NCBI GenBank assembly: GCA_025435555.1
Contig: JAIWWG010000038.1
Coordinates: forward strand, 245,686 to 309,685
Reading direction: 5' to 3'
DNA length: 64,000 nucleotides
DNA from: Chytriomyces cf. hyalinus JEL632
Lineage: Eukaryota; Chytridiomycota; Chytridiomycetes; Chytridiales; Chytriomycetaceae
Under the pieces are notes generated by a model. It had not been told where the DNA came from. It was given only the letters and a program-made list of their open reading frames with translations, and did not search any database. Shown here piece by piece: positions 20,522 through 31,051 of the stretch; the first letter of the stretch is position 1, and each line of letters starts with the position of its first letter. The translations under genes and the position numbers were made by a program.

Positions 20522-22250
20522 ATGACCCCCACACAACAGCCAGAGCCAACGCTGTCCGAACAAACGCTTGTCAGTGAGCCAGAGTCCCTCGAGCAGGACG
20601 TCCCAGCAACAGAGGCGGAGGCCCAGGCCCAGGCAGACAGCGACAACTCACGCCTGCTGGCCCGCAAGAGCGTTTCCGAGTTCAGGACCCATCTGGCAAA
20701 GGTCAGCAGAAGCGTCGATGCCTCCGTCGTGCGTCGAAGACCAACCTGGACACCTGCCTATGTACGGAAAGTTATTGCTGCGTTTGAATCCCATCTGTTG
20801 ACCATGCTTGCATCCATACACAGCATGCAGCCACCTACGGCTTAAACACATTCTTCCACGTCATGAAAGACAATGTCATCACGGGCCGCTCTCTGATGGC
20901 TCTGGGCCAACTTCCGAAGCCCGTCCATGTTGGCATCAAGAAGGTGTTCATTCCCAGACGAACAGATATGCTGCCATTCGGAATGGACGTTGCCGATGCG
21001 CAAGGCAGCATCACAGCTGAGTGGATCGACACGGCACTCTCCGTGGACGAAAGCAAGCCTTCCGAGAGAATTATCTTGTACGCTCACGGGTGAGTTGTTT
21101 TGCTTGCAGACATATTGTTTCACGGAGGGAGCTTATTGCTGGCTATAGTGGTGTTTACATTGGAGGCTCCAGAAAGACGCATCGGCAAGTGACCTGGCGA
21201 TTGGCCAAGTATGCAAACGCTCGAGTTCTTTGTGAGTGTGGCATTTCGTTCAAACTTGGAATTTTCAAAAAATCCTTAAAGTTCCGTTGCAAATTCAAAG
21301 CGATTGAATACCGACTCGCTCCAGAAAACAAGTTTCCTTTGGCATTGCACGACATGCTTTCATGCTACATGTACTTGATCGACCCCCCTGCTGGGTCAAA
21401 GGCTGTAAAATACCGACCTGACCAGATTGTCTTCAGCGGAGACTCGTCCGGTGGAAACTTGTGCCTGGTTTCATCCCTGTTTCTCAGAGATAACAACCCA
21501 ACAATTCCGCAACCAGCTGGGTTGGCACTGCTATCTCCTTGGGTAACTCATGCATCCATACATTGTCCGACATCAGCTTTTTTTAACCCTCAGAACCAAA
21601 CCATCCTTATATACAGCTCGATGTTACTCACAGCAGTCCCTCGTTTGTATTGAACGCGCAGTACGACATTCTGCCCACAAAAACGGAAGACAAGCGCCAC
21701 ATGTCCGAAGATGAAGGCCAATACTTTGTCCCCAGCCACATGGATTTGCAAGATCCCATGATCTCCCCCTTGTTTTCGAAAGAAGACGTGAATGCAACCA
21801 ATCAACTTCCACCCATCCTGATGCAAGTCGGAGATGCCGAGCGACTACGCGATGAGACCATCATCTTGTTTCAAGAGCAGTATCCAACTTCGAAAATTCG
21901 AGTCGAGGTAAAGAAACCTTTCAACTTGTTGTTTCTTTGGTTTCTTCATAATTCCTCACACCTTTTCTTTTTTACAGGTGTATGAAGATATGGTGCACAC
22001 GTTCCACTTATTTGCCCTTGCCCAACCCATCGCCCAGTTCTCGCTGCACAATATTGCAGAGTTTGTGAAGCAAGTGACCAACACTGCGAATGGCGAGCCG
22101 TTCGAAAGAAAGATCGTTCGAGTGAACAACGCGGACAAAAAGAAAAAAGAAGATCGGTTTGAAATTGTGGATTTTGAACCTGTGGACCAGTTTTTGCATG
22201 AAGAAAAAGTGAAAGCGGCAGAGTTGCTGATGAAAGACTTGATGAAGTAG
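20522..22250 (+). CDS. Alpha/beta hydrolase, hormone-sensitive-lipase family, multi-exon
   Basis: Well-supported exons: up to 21089, 21149-21232, 21301-21542, 21617-21907 and 21978-22250. They give the HSL-family hallmarks: LYAHGGVYIGGS (oxyanion hole HGG), SIEYRLAPE, the nucleophile elbow GDSSGGN, LLSPWLDVTHSSPSF, and a C-terminal VYEDMVHTFHLF carrying the catalytic histidine. The first exon starts at 20522 (MTPTQQPEP) with an acidic disordered leader. Its junction is less certain: joining 20770 to 20824 restores the frame (HAATYGLNTFFHV), but the donor GTTATT is weak. The enzyme probably hydrolyses acyl or acetyl esters such as steryl acetates or short acylglycerols. A charged KKKKEDRFEIVDFEP tail follows the catalytic histidine. 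No signal peptide. Confidence 0.82.
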
Positions 22251-22413
22251 TTGTGAATTAAAGATTTATTTGTTTGTTTATTTGTTTTGAAGATATTCTA
22301 TTGTGTGTGCGTGAGAAAGGCAAGGATTACTGCAAGGAAGTGTTTATGTCCGTGTTTTTAAAATATATCTGTAAAATATTTATTCACAACAGGTAAACTT
22401 GACACACTCACAC

Positions 22414-23050
22414 ATGACTGAGCAGCAGAAGAAAGAAGAACGCGCAGCTCGATTCGGCCTCACTTCAATCAACACAACTGCGCCCACAGAGGTAAATGTC
22501 GTGTGCGGTTTCCATTCACATCGTGAATAAATCACTCCATCTCCATCTCCTCCAAACCCATGTACTGAAATACATCCCACACCAGCAATCTCGCATCAAG
22601 CAACGCGCTCTTCGCTTTGGACAACCTTCCAGCGCCAAACCAGCGCCATCCAGCAAATCGCCTGCTGCTCCCACCCCCAAATCAGCCCCACCTGTTCAAT
22701 CAGCCTCAGCAAAAATCCCGCTCGGTATTTCTGTGGATGCGCTCAAGAAGCGGGCCGAGAGATTCGGCGTTGTTTCGCCACTTGCGGAGGCCATTCACTT
22801 TGAAGACGCGCTGAAGAAGAGGGCTGATCGTTTCAGTAGTGGCTCTGTTGCAACAAAGCCGGTTGTGGTGAACAAGAGACCGAGTTCCGCTGAGGGTTTG
22901 GATCTCGTTTTTAAAGCTTTTTTTGGTCTTCCATGTGCAGCTCAGATGTTTCTGGTTTCTTTTTTGTTTTTTTATCTAGGTACGGACGACTTTGAGCAGC
23001 GCCGAAAACAAAGAGCGGAAAGATTTGGGGGTGCTACTGGTGCGGTATGA
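22414..23050 (+). CDS. Tho1/SARNP/MOS11-like mRNA export factor, C-terminal-domain type
   Basis: Exons 22414-22491 and 22586 onward, with a further probable intron from about 22895 to 22979 that keeps the same frame with no stop. The protein is small and basic and contains at least four copies of an [K/R]-K-R-A-x-R-F-G motif: EERAARFG, KQRALRFG, KKRAERFG, KKRADRFS and RKQRAERFG. This is the signature of the Tho1/MOS11 C-terminal region, which binds the DEAD-box ATPase Sub2/UAP56 in mRNA export. No SAP DNA-binding domain is visible at the N-terminus, unlike yeast Tho1 and human SARNP. Either it is a SAP-less form like plant MOS11 or the family assignment is only by repeat. The stop at 23048-23050 follows the last repeat. 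Confidence 0.65.
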
Positions 23051-23643
23051 ACTGTAGATTGGGGCAGACCAACCCGCGTGTACGGCTTCTCCAAATGCGT
23101 ATTCCCACGTAAACTTTGTATCAATAAACAGCAATTCGACGCTCGATGAAACGATTTACTTGTTCTTGAACATGTTCCTTCGTTGGTTCTTTGGAACGAG
23201 GATAAATGGACTTGAACTAGAGACTCAATGCGCGCAAGCGTCGATGATGTAATGGTCTCTGGGAGTTCCAGCAATCGCACCTCAGATCGCGGTGACATCA
23301 TTGCATCGACGCCAAAGGAGACGTGGGCTGCCACAACATGTTTCACATCCAGCACTTCCTGTGGCCCCTAAGCGCGCAACTAAGCCAGCGCTCTGGCGTC
23401 ATCCAACTCAAGGTCAAGCGCATGCATGCATGCATCGGATACGAGAGAGCGGCCGATGCTTGTGCCGCTCCCGCTGCCCCTGCCTGTCCCGCGCACGTCG
23501 CGTGTCGAGACAGGGCCCATGTGTGAAAGCCCCGATTAATTCCCACTTTACGTTTTTATAAAGCGTAAAAAAGCGTTATCGCACACTTTTCTTTTTTGAC
23601 TTTACCTGACGCATCTCATACTAAAAGTCTATATTTGGATACG
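23051..23643. other. Intergenic region before the mitochondrial carrier
   Basis: Contains the 3' region of the Tho1-like gene (AATAAA at 23124-23129) and the carrier promoter. A short ATGC alternation at about 23419-23436 was noted. Open frames on both strands here show no domain. Confidence 0.4.
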
Positions 23644-25362
23644 ATGATCACCGAACTTGCGTTGGGCCTCGGACTTGGGGCAACCGTGATTGCCCTGACC
23701 AGTGCGAGTAAGCAACGATGCCCCCGCCTCAGTTTCCCCAATACTCCCCAGTGCTTAATCCGCCCTCCTCCCCTTCGAAAACAGAAAATACGGACCAGAC
23801 TCAATCCCAGGCACCATCCTTGCAGTCTCTTGTTCGCATTGTCCGCAGCGCCGAGACCGTATCCGCCGTTGCAGCCCTTGCCGGCACCGACGCCATCACT
23901 CCCGCCGACTTCACGCGCATCCAGACCCAACTCAACCCACCATCCCATCTTGCCCTATCCGATGCCGACATTGCCGTTCTCTTCACCGCCGCATCAAATG
24001 GTAACGTTCAGGTGCGTGCTGTTGAACCAGCCGCAATCGCGAGTCTCGTTTCCGACTTGAGACTACCTGCTGTTGCTGCCGCTGGTGCTCGTGTTCTGCC
24101 GGCATCTGCGACTCTCCCGACTTTGCCTGTTCCCGCGCGAATCTCGATCGAATCCATTCTTGGACATGGCGTTTCTCCTACTACAAAAGAGGTGTTTAAG
24201 AGCTCGTATAACTTTGCACTGGCTTCTGTTGCGGGTGCCATTGGCGCTACGTTTGTTTATCCAATCGGTAAAGAAAAAAGCGTGCTTCATGATGCTGTAT
24301 AAGGCAAACATGCATGCTGATTCGTGTTGTGTTTGTGTTGTGGACAGACCTCGTAAAAACCCGAATGCAGAACCAAAGGAAGGTTGTGGGAGAAATGGCG
24401 TACAAAAACAGTTGGGATTGCTTCAAACAAGTGCTCAAAAACGAGGGCTTTGTTGGACTGTATTCTGGACTGGGACCTCAGCTGATTGGAGGTGAAAAAG
24501 ACACTTGATTAGAAATTATGTTTTTTTTTTTATTTTTTGCTTCTGACATGGTTTTGATTCCAGTTGCTCCCGAAAAGGCGATTAAGCTGACCGTCAACGA
24601 TTTGGTTCGAAGAAACTTTACAAACAAGGACGGAAGCATTTTCTTGGGTGCTGAAATTCTGGCGGGTTCCGCAGCTGGTGCAAGTCAAGTTATTTTCACT
24701 AATCCATTAGAAATTGTCAAGATTCGTTTACAAGGTAGCCAACGGTTTTGTGCCCGCGCCTTCTGAAAGTACTCACAAAAAAAACAAAAAAACTCTTTAA
24801 CCAGTGCAAGGAGAGGCAGCTCGCAAAACCGGTGCCGCAAGGCAAGGAGCCATGCAAATTATTCGAAGCCTGGGTCTCTTTGGACTCTACAAAGGAGTCA
24901 CGGCTTGTCTTATGCGGGATGTTCCATTCAGTGGAATCTACTTCCCTGTCTACGCCCATTTGAAAAAGGACATTTTCCACGAAGGCAGAGATGGCAAAAA
25001 ACTCGCAATCGGTGAACTGCTCACGTCAGGTGCCATTGCGGGTATCCCTGCTGCATACCTGGTTACCCCGGCCGATGTGATCAAGACTCGTCTGCAGGTG
25101 GCTGCACGATCCGGTGAAACCACATACAGTGGAGTGTTTGATGCGTTTAGGAAAATCTTGAAGGAGGAAGGCCCACGGGCATTCTTTAAAGGTGGAGTTG
25201 CAAGAGTGCTGAGAAGTTCTCCTCAGTTTGGTGTCACGTTGGCCAGTTTCGAGGTGAAGTGTTCTGTGTTTGTTAATCAAAAGATGTCGTCACTGACTTG
25301 TTTTTTTATCTTCTCAATTTTAGCTCATTCAACAAGCGCTTTCAAAGTACATTGCCGTCTAA
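23644..25362 (+). CDS. AGC1: Mitochondrial aspartate/glutamate carrier (AGC), six exons
   Basis: Exons 23644-23707, 23785-24267, 24348-24491, 24564-24734, 24805-25253 and 25324-25362 join in phase to 449 residues. The C-terminal 290 residues form a complete mitochondrial carrier: three PX[D/E]XX[K/R] signatures, [10 protein letters not shown] (across the exon 2/3 junction), [11 protein letters not shown] and [11 protein letters not shown], each followed by a G-x-Y/F-K-G-type motif (GLYSG, GLYKG, AFFKG). [18 protein letters not shown] and [13 protein letters not shown] are typical of citrin/aralar/Agc1. The carrier swaps matrix aspartate for cytosolic glutamate plus a proton in the malate-aspartate shuttle. 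The N-terminal 160 residues include [20 protein letters not shown], which aligns loosely with the regulatory domain but keeps no calcium-binding loop. The carrier is therefore probably not calcium-gated, as in yeast Agc1. Confidence 0.9.
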
Positions 25363-25819
25363 ACACTGCGTGCTGCTCATTTTGACCACAATCTTTTTTG
25401 CGCGCTGCGGGACGTTTTTATTTTTTGTTGGGACTTCAGTTTTTCTTTCCTTTTTCTTTTTTTTTTTTCACTCTTTTCTCGTTTTTCTGACTCCTTACAA
25501 CGCCAAACAAGTTCAGTTTGTAATCACCTCTGAAAACTACTTTTAAATGAGAGAGTCTCGTGCTGTGTGGGATGCTTGACCCAGTTGGAAGCTGTTGACT
25601 CATTGTCACCTGATCATTCGGCATTGCAAAACTCAAACAAGACCCACCTCAACGCGAAGCCAAATGGCACAAGTCACCCCTTGCCAGACACAACCGACAG
25701 GAGAACGCAAGTGCAGCACTTTAAAAGCGATTCTTATTCATTGATATGCATATGCGAAATAAAATATTACTGACTGCAGATTACAAGAGAAGAGCAAATA
25801 CGGAAATAAATCAAGGCAT
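25363..25819. other. Convergent 3' region between carrier and glycosyltransferase
   Basis: T-rich sequence (25409-25480) and AATAAA at 25758-25763. Plus-strand frames here are short and without domains. Confidence 0.4.
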
Positions 25820-27364
25820 TCAGGAAGACACTAGCAACAGCTGCTGGATGCAGGTATCGACAGTCTTCAAAAAATTGAACCCATCAAACAGCCCTCCATT
25901 GAATTCCTCCGCCTCAGCTTTCAACGCCAACAAGTTTTTGATCATGAGCGCTGTATCCTCTTCATACCGCTTCCTAGCCCGCATTCCCATAATGGCTCGA
26001 TCTTCAAGCGGCATTTTTAAAACAGTTTCAATGGCTGCACAAACATTCTCGGGGCTGACATAAACAGCAACGGTTTCATATTTCCCCATGAGTTGATATG
26101 ATTCTGGTGCGGAGCCAGAGTTGTTTGCTAGAACCCCGCTGACGCCGTCTTGCACAAATTCTTGCATGGGAGGATGTTTGGTAGTGACCACAACTGCTCC
26201 CAACGACCGCGCCTCGTTAATGTAATGCCCGTATCCTTCTTGCCCCGACGGACATAAATGAACACCATGCGAGGATTGCAGTATTTGTAAATCACTTGAA
26301 CTGAGTTGATTGAAAAGCTTGATATTGGTTGCCTTGTTGGACAAGACGCATTCCTTGTTGGTTTCGATTGCACGTTGGCCAATGATTGCAAGTTCGGGCC
26401 ATTCTGGGTGTTTTAGCCAGCATTCAATGACGGAGCCTGTGCTTTTACGACCGCTGTGGCCAAAGGCGTGGTAAAATTTGTTGAAACGATCGAAGCTGGG
26501 AGATTCTTCATCCTCCTCGTTCTCCTCCTCCAGGCGTGCATCTGGGCTCGAATGGCTCATGAACCGCAATATGGGGGTAGAATTCCAAAAACGATTTTCC
26601 CTCTCCACGGTACTGGTTTGATGGAGTTGCTGCATGTTTTCGTCATCGAGGTACTTTTGTACTGCGGTACAGAGAATGTGTACTTTGCAAACAATCATGT
26701 AAGACGCGCGAATGAGCCAGGCTTGTTCTTGTTTGATTTGCTCCCAATTCGGCATCCACAAGTTGCGCACACGGTTGGCTCGTGTTTCGTTCACCGATAA
26801 ACCATTCGCACGCAGTGGATCTACAACCTCAGTAAACGACTCAGCAATCGGGTACTCTCCATGCAAATAATAGCTATGCGGACATTTTTGCACCTTGCGC
26901 TTATACGTTTCCCCCGTAAAATCACGCACAAGCCTCGCATCCGCATAGTAAATGTACTGCACAAAGTCGCTACAATGACCACGACTACGAGCATGTTGGC
27001 TGGTTGAAATTTCAACTGCATGACAGTTTGAAAGGTAGCTGGACTCTGCGGCAGCGTCCCCGCCAAGCGCGTAGTGTTTTGTGATGGTCAACGCGTCACC
27101 GCTGTGACATAGGTCCAGTAGTTGGTTGATTGTGAATGTGGTGTTTTCTTGGGGGAGACTTAGATGGAATTCGCGGTGGTAGTGCTTTTGGTGCGGTTGG
27201 GTGGTTTGTCCGGGTCCATCGGTTTCGATCTTTGCAAATGTTGGGGAACTTGGAGCCTTCTGAAGGAGAAGCGCGGAATTGATTCCGATCAAGACAAGGG
27301 CGAGAATAAGCAGCCAGCGAAGGTACTCGTGTCTGTTTGGCAGGTATGTTATTTTTATCGTCAT
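25820..27364 (-). CDS. GT4-type glycosyltransferase, type II membrane protein
   Basis: 514 residues, single exon. Residues about 16-34 (WLLILALVLIGINSALLL) form an N-terminal membrane anchor. The mid-part is a divergent Rossmann half with several cysteines. The C-terminal half carries the GT4 glycosyltransferase signature: CPSGQEGYGHYINEARSLG, in which E-G-Y-G-H-Y-I-N-E is the E-x7-E motif, followed by HPPMQEFVQDGVSGVLA. An acidic stretch (EEENEEDEESPSF) at about 280-292 is an insert. Such enzymes use nucleotide-activated sugars and retain configuration; acceptor and sugar are unknown. A truncated relative lies immediately downstream in transcription order, at 27685-28225. Alternative: a fungus-specific family of unknown function, since the N-terminal half is not recognisable to me. 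Confidence 0.75.
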   Translation of the reverse strand: MTIKITYLPNRHEYLRWLLILALVLIGINSALLLQKAPSSPTFAKIETDGPGQTTQPHQKHYHREFHLSLPQENTTFTINQLLDLCHSGDALTITKHYALGGDAAAESSYLSNCHAVEISTSQHARSRGHCSDFVQYIYYADARLVRDFTGETYKRKVQKCPHSYYLHGEYPIAESFTEVVDPLRANGLSVNETRANRVRNLWMPNWEQIKQEQAWLIRASYMIVCKVHILCTAVQKYLDDENMQQLHQTSTVERENRFWNSTPILRFMSHSSPDARLEEENEEDEESPSFDRFNKFYHAFGHSGRKSTGSVIECWLKHPEWPELAIIGQRAIETNKECVLSNKATNIKLFNQLSSSDLQILQSSHGVHLCPSGQEGYGHYINEARSLGAVVVTTKHPPMQEFVQDGVSGVLANNSGSAPESYQLMGKYETVAVYVSPENVCAAIETVLKMPLEDRAIMGMRARKRYEEDTALMIKNLLALKAEAEEFNGGLFDGFNFLKTVDTCIQQLLLVSS

Positions 27365-27684
27365 TTTTTTTTATTTTATTTGGCTCACATTCCTCTCAGC
27401 TGGTACAAGATTGTCAACCATTTCCAGAAAAAAAATGGCGACCAGAGATACAAACCCACAGAATCAAAGGAAGCAGTATGAATGCAAAAAAAGACATTGA
27501 ATTCGAATCGCAGTTTGGGCAAGTAATGCCGACGGAACGGGTTATAAATATCTGTATGACTCTGACTCATCCGCGCCACAACACGAACTCAGCTGAAACA
27601 GATCGTTGCAAACACCCTTCATTTTCTGCTAGTTTTTTTATTGTTATTATGAAGGTGGGGTCGTCCCTCAGTTGATTATTAAGA

Positions 27685-28225
27685 TTACTTTCCTTCTGCA
27701 AACAAAAGCCGGTCCAAGTTGTTGTCCCAGCGTTTCATGAAATCAAACCCGTCAAGGCGCCTCCGTTATAATCCTCAGCTTCCTTTTTCAGAATCTTGAT
27801 ATTCTTGGCCATAAGCGCAGTGTCCTGGATGTACATTTGCCTCGCCCGTGCTCCCATTTCAGCACGCGCATCCAGCGGCATCTTCATCACCTTCTCCACA
27901 GCGTCACATATACTTTCCCAAGAGACAGACACTGCAACGGTTGCATATTTGATCAAAAGCTGGTAATCCTCCGGAGCAGCGCCTTTATGTTCCACTAAAA
28001 CTCCACTGACACCGTCCTTTACAAATTCCTCCATGGGAGGATGATGGGTGGCCACTACCAGCGACCCCAAAGACCGCGCTTCATTTATATAATGGCCGTA
28101 TCCTTCTTGACCCGAGGGGCATATATGCAGTCCATGCGATGCTTGCAGTTCTTGCAGCTTTTCAGTTGGAAGACGGTCAAACACTTGAATATTGCTTGCA
28201 TTGGCTGCCGAAATGCGAGCAGAAT
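27685..28225 (-). pseudogene. 5'-truncated, frameshifted partial copy of the GT4 glycosyltransferase gene
   Basis: The minus-strand frame from about 28225 to 27735 aligns with the last 165 or so residues of the intact gene at 25820-27364: LQELQASHGLHICPSGQEG, HPPMEEFVKDGVSGVLV, VKMPLDARAEMGARAR-type sequence, and a DTALMAKNIK segment. Similarity ends abruptly near 28225, and no upstream exon coding the anchor or N-terminal half was found. At 27753-27755 the frame shifts: one fewer base than expected puts the end (GLIS, stop) out of frame. The correct C-terminal continuation (DGFDFMKRWDN...) is visible in the next frame until a stop at 27685. Truncation plus frameshift argue for a duplication remnant. 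A sequencing error could explain the frameshift but not the truncation. Confidence 0.7.
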
Positions 28226-28834
28226 AGGCTCACTGAGAACGTGTTTCGCTTGGCACCGTCTGGCGACTGCAAACCCAAAAATGGCGATGAATGGCGACTG
28301 TGCGACAAACAGACCTCCACCCAGCTTCACGCGTCCAACATGCCCGACTTCAACTAACCACGCGCCAAGACTCTAACCAGCACTTGTAAACAAAGATCGA
28401 CTACTTTTGCATTGTTGACAGTTGGCCCATTCACCACATGAAAACACGCTGATCAGCTTCTCTTGATGCAGTTTCAGCTTCCTTTGAAGCTGTTCATCAT
28501 TGCCATCCCTCAACTTGCAATTTAATATTTGAGTCTAAACAAATGTAACGCTGATACTTCCCCACTCTCTCACCTTCAACTCCTCCTCGTGCAAGGATTC
28601 CCTCATCCACAACAGGTCAGAGGAGCCTTCGCAATACGCGTATAAGACAATTCCGCACGTTGCAGATTGCATTCATTTGTTTTTGGAAAAAGAGTTGTTG
28701 AACAGGGACGCGAAAATTGAACACACACAAAAATTTATGAGGCCATTTGAAACGTTCGTAATCGTCATAGAAAGCACGTTTACTGCTATCGTCTTTACCA
28801 GTCCCTCCCCTCACCTAATATATCACCTGCCAAA
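28226..28834. other. Intergenic region between glycosyltransferase remnant and aldehyde dehydrogenase
   Basis: Short frames on both strands without domains. It includes the 3' region of the aldehyde dehydrogenase. A near-duplicate AATGGCGA occurs at 28278-28285 and 28288-28297, at the breakpoint side of the truncated glycosyltransferase copy. Confidence 0.35.
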
Positions 28835-30838
28835 TTAAGCGAAAAACGCACCACCACGACCGACGCGTCTTCCAATTTCAAACACAAGTCCAACAACAAC
28901 AACTCCCAGAATGAACCGAACAGGCACATATCGATTGAATGCGAGTTTTAAATCAGATGGCTTTCTGTATCCAGTAAAGTAGTTGACCAGCGCAAATGGA
29001 AGTGGTTTCAAGCCGAACGGTGGATACACCAGCTCGTGGATTTTCTCAGAAAGCATGTCCGATTTGCGCCAAACCATGGCACGTTGGTTTGAAAACGTGA
29101 GAATGCCGGATTTTCCGTGGTATTTGCCCATTCCGGAGGCACCGACTCCACCAAATGGAAGGTCAGAGACAATCATGTTGACGAGGTAATCATTGATTGA
29201 TACAGTGCCAGATCGGGTGCTTCCAACGATTTTTCTGACCACTGCTTTATCGTCTGAATTGATGTAAAGACACAGCGGGTGATCTCTGCAGTAGGCATGG
29301 GGTTAAACTATGGTTGCAGCGCCCCACGGACAAGCGGAGAATAAACCTTTTGTTGATGATGCGAATAGCCTCGTCTTCATTTTCAACCTCCAAGATGGGC
29401 AGCAATGGTCCAAAAATCTCATCCTCCATAAGTGGATCCGTTTCGCGAACTTGCGCAACCACAAGAGGCGCCACGTAATGTGAATCAATGTCGTATTCTC
29501 CTCCAGTAATCACATTCGAGTGGGAAAGAGCAAGCTGCCGTTCAAGTACCGCAGCCAGCCTTTGGGTGTGGTTCTTGTTGATGATGCGGCCATAGTGAGC
29601 AGTGTTTTTGGTGTCTAAACCGTACAGTTCGGAAATTGCCTTCTTTACGGCAGCCAGCAACTGAGGCATCACAGCTTTGTGAACGAGAACATAATCTGGG
29701 GCCAAACATGTCTGCAAAAATTAAGCGGTGTGAGAAAAGGTTCAAGAAACTGTGCGCGTAATTCAAATGTACACATGTTTCATACCTGACCCGCGTTCAG
29801 TAGCTTTGCCCAAACTAATCGCTTCGCAACTAAATCAACATTCACTGCATCATCCACATAAGTAGGGCATTTTCCTCCAAGTTCCAGAGTGATTGGAGTC
29901 AGATTTTTGGCAGCAGCTTGCATAATGATGCGACCAACATTTCCGTTCCCCTGTGACAAAACAAAAGTCCGCATGAGGAAGGCTTCTTTTCGAAAAAACA
30001 CGGGGGCAAAAAATTTCCAGAACGCACCGTGTAAAAGATGTGGTCAAACTTTTGCTGCAACAAGGCGGTCGAACAGCTGATCCCGCCAGTAACAATTTTC
30101 ACAGCGTCCGTGTCAAAGATTCGAGGAACCCATTCGGCAAGAAGCGCCTCACAATGCGTTGAGATTTCAGAGGGCTGAAATATCATTTTAAGATGAGAAT
30201 CTTCACAAAAGGGGGCACTGTCCCAGACTCACCTTCAACAGGATGCAATTTCCAGCCGCCAATGCCGCAACCATGGGTCCAAGCACCAACTGAATGGGGT
30301 AATTCCATGCACCAATGATGCAGACAACTCCCAACGGTTCCGTCAGAGTTTGATTGTTGTCAAACATTGTAAAGAGCGTCTTTTGCGAAGCTTGTGGAGC
30401 AGTCCATTCCTCTAAATGTTCAATCGTGTGGGCAGCTTCGCGAGATACGATCATGATATCGGCCATGACGGAGCTTGCGTCCTGGAAAAAAAGGAATCGC
30501 GAAGTGGGGCGGGTGTGCGGAATAATGATTAGTCCACCACTTGGTTGTACAGACTTTTTTTTTTCAAAAACCTTTCGCAAGTCTTTGTAAAGCGCCTCAG
30601 CTAGGAGCGATTCTTGGTCGATAATGAAAGAATAAAGCTTGTTGAGTTGGTCTCGACGCCATTCAATTGGTTTGGTCTTGTTTGTGTTGAAGTGGACGTG
30701 GAGGGACTCGACGATCTGGAAGGTGAGTCTGGCATCAGCGTTTCGGTCTCCCACTTGGAACAGACAAAGAAGCAGCTGCTAAGAAGGCACCTTTGGAATC
30801 TCGTCCAAGTCCGTTGGTCGATGTTGTGCGTGATCCAT
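28835..30838 (-). CDS. Class-3 (fatty) aldehyde dehydrogenase with C-terminal membrane anchor, seven exons
   Basis: Exons 30838-30791, 30715-30572, 30481-30233, 30174-30028, 29950-29786, 29711-29347 and 29285-28835 join in phase to 522 residues. ALDH3 hallmarks in order: TKPIEWRRDQL, DLRK, EPLGVVCIIGAWNYPIQL (Asn of the active site), GGISCSTALLQQKFDHIF, TLELGGKCP (general-base Glu), NAGQTC (catalytic Cys, across an intron), DEIFGPLLPI and GVGASGMGKYHGKSG. Residues near the C-terminus (VRFILGVVVVGLVFEIG) make a membrane anchor, as in microsomal fatty aldehyde dehydrogenase. It would oxidise long-chain aldehydes to acids with NAD(P)+. The start lies in a 16-codon first exon (MDHAQHRPTD); the longer frame visible at 30754 begins with GTG and is not a real start. 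Confidence 0.92.
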
Positions 30839-31051
30839 TTAAATTTTTGTTTGTTTTTAAATTGTTTTAAATGAACCATTTAAATAGGACGATTTATAAT
30901 ACAAAAATGGACGAATTCAAAATTCGACAATTCCAAATTCAACATAAAAAGTGCGGACCAGCAAGTAACCACTGTTTGCGAGGGTAACCTGAAGATGGCA
31001 AGATAAGGTTTCGCATGTCGCCGTTATTCACTCAAAAATCATACAAAAATG

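Noticed and set aside
23415-23440. ATGC alternation that could suggest a microsatellite or palindrome
   Set aside because: Only four units; too short to call a repeat or regulatory site.
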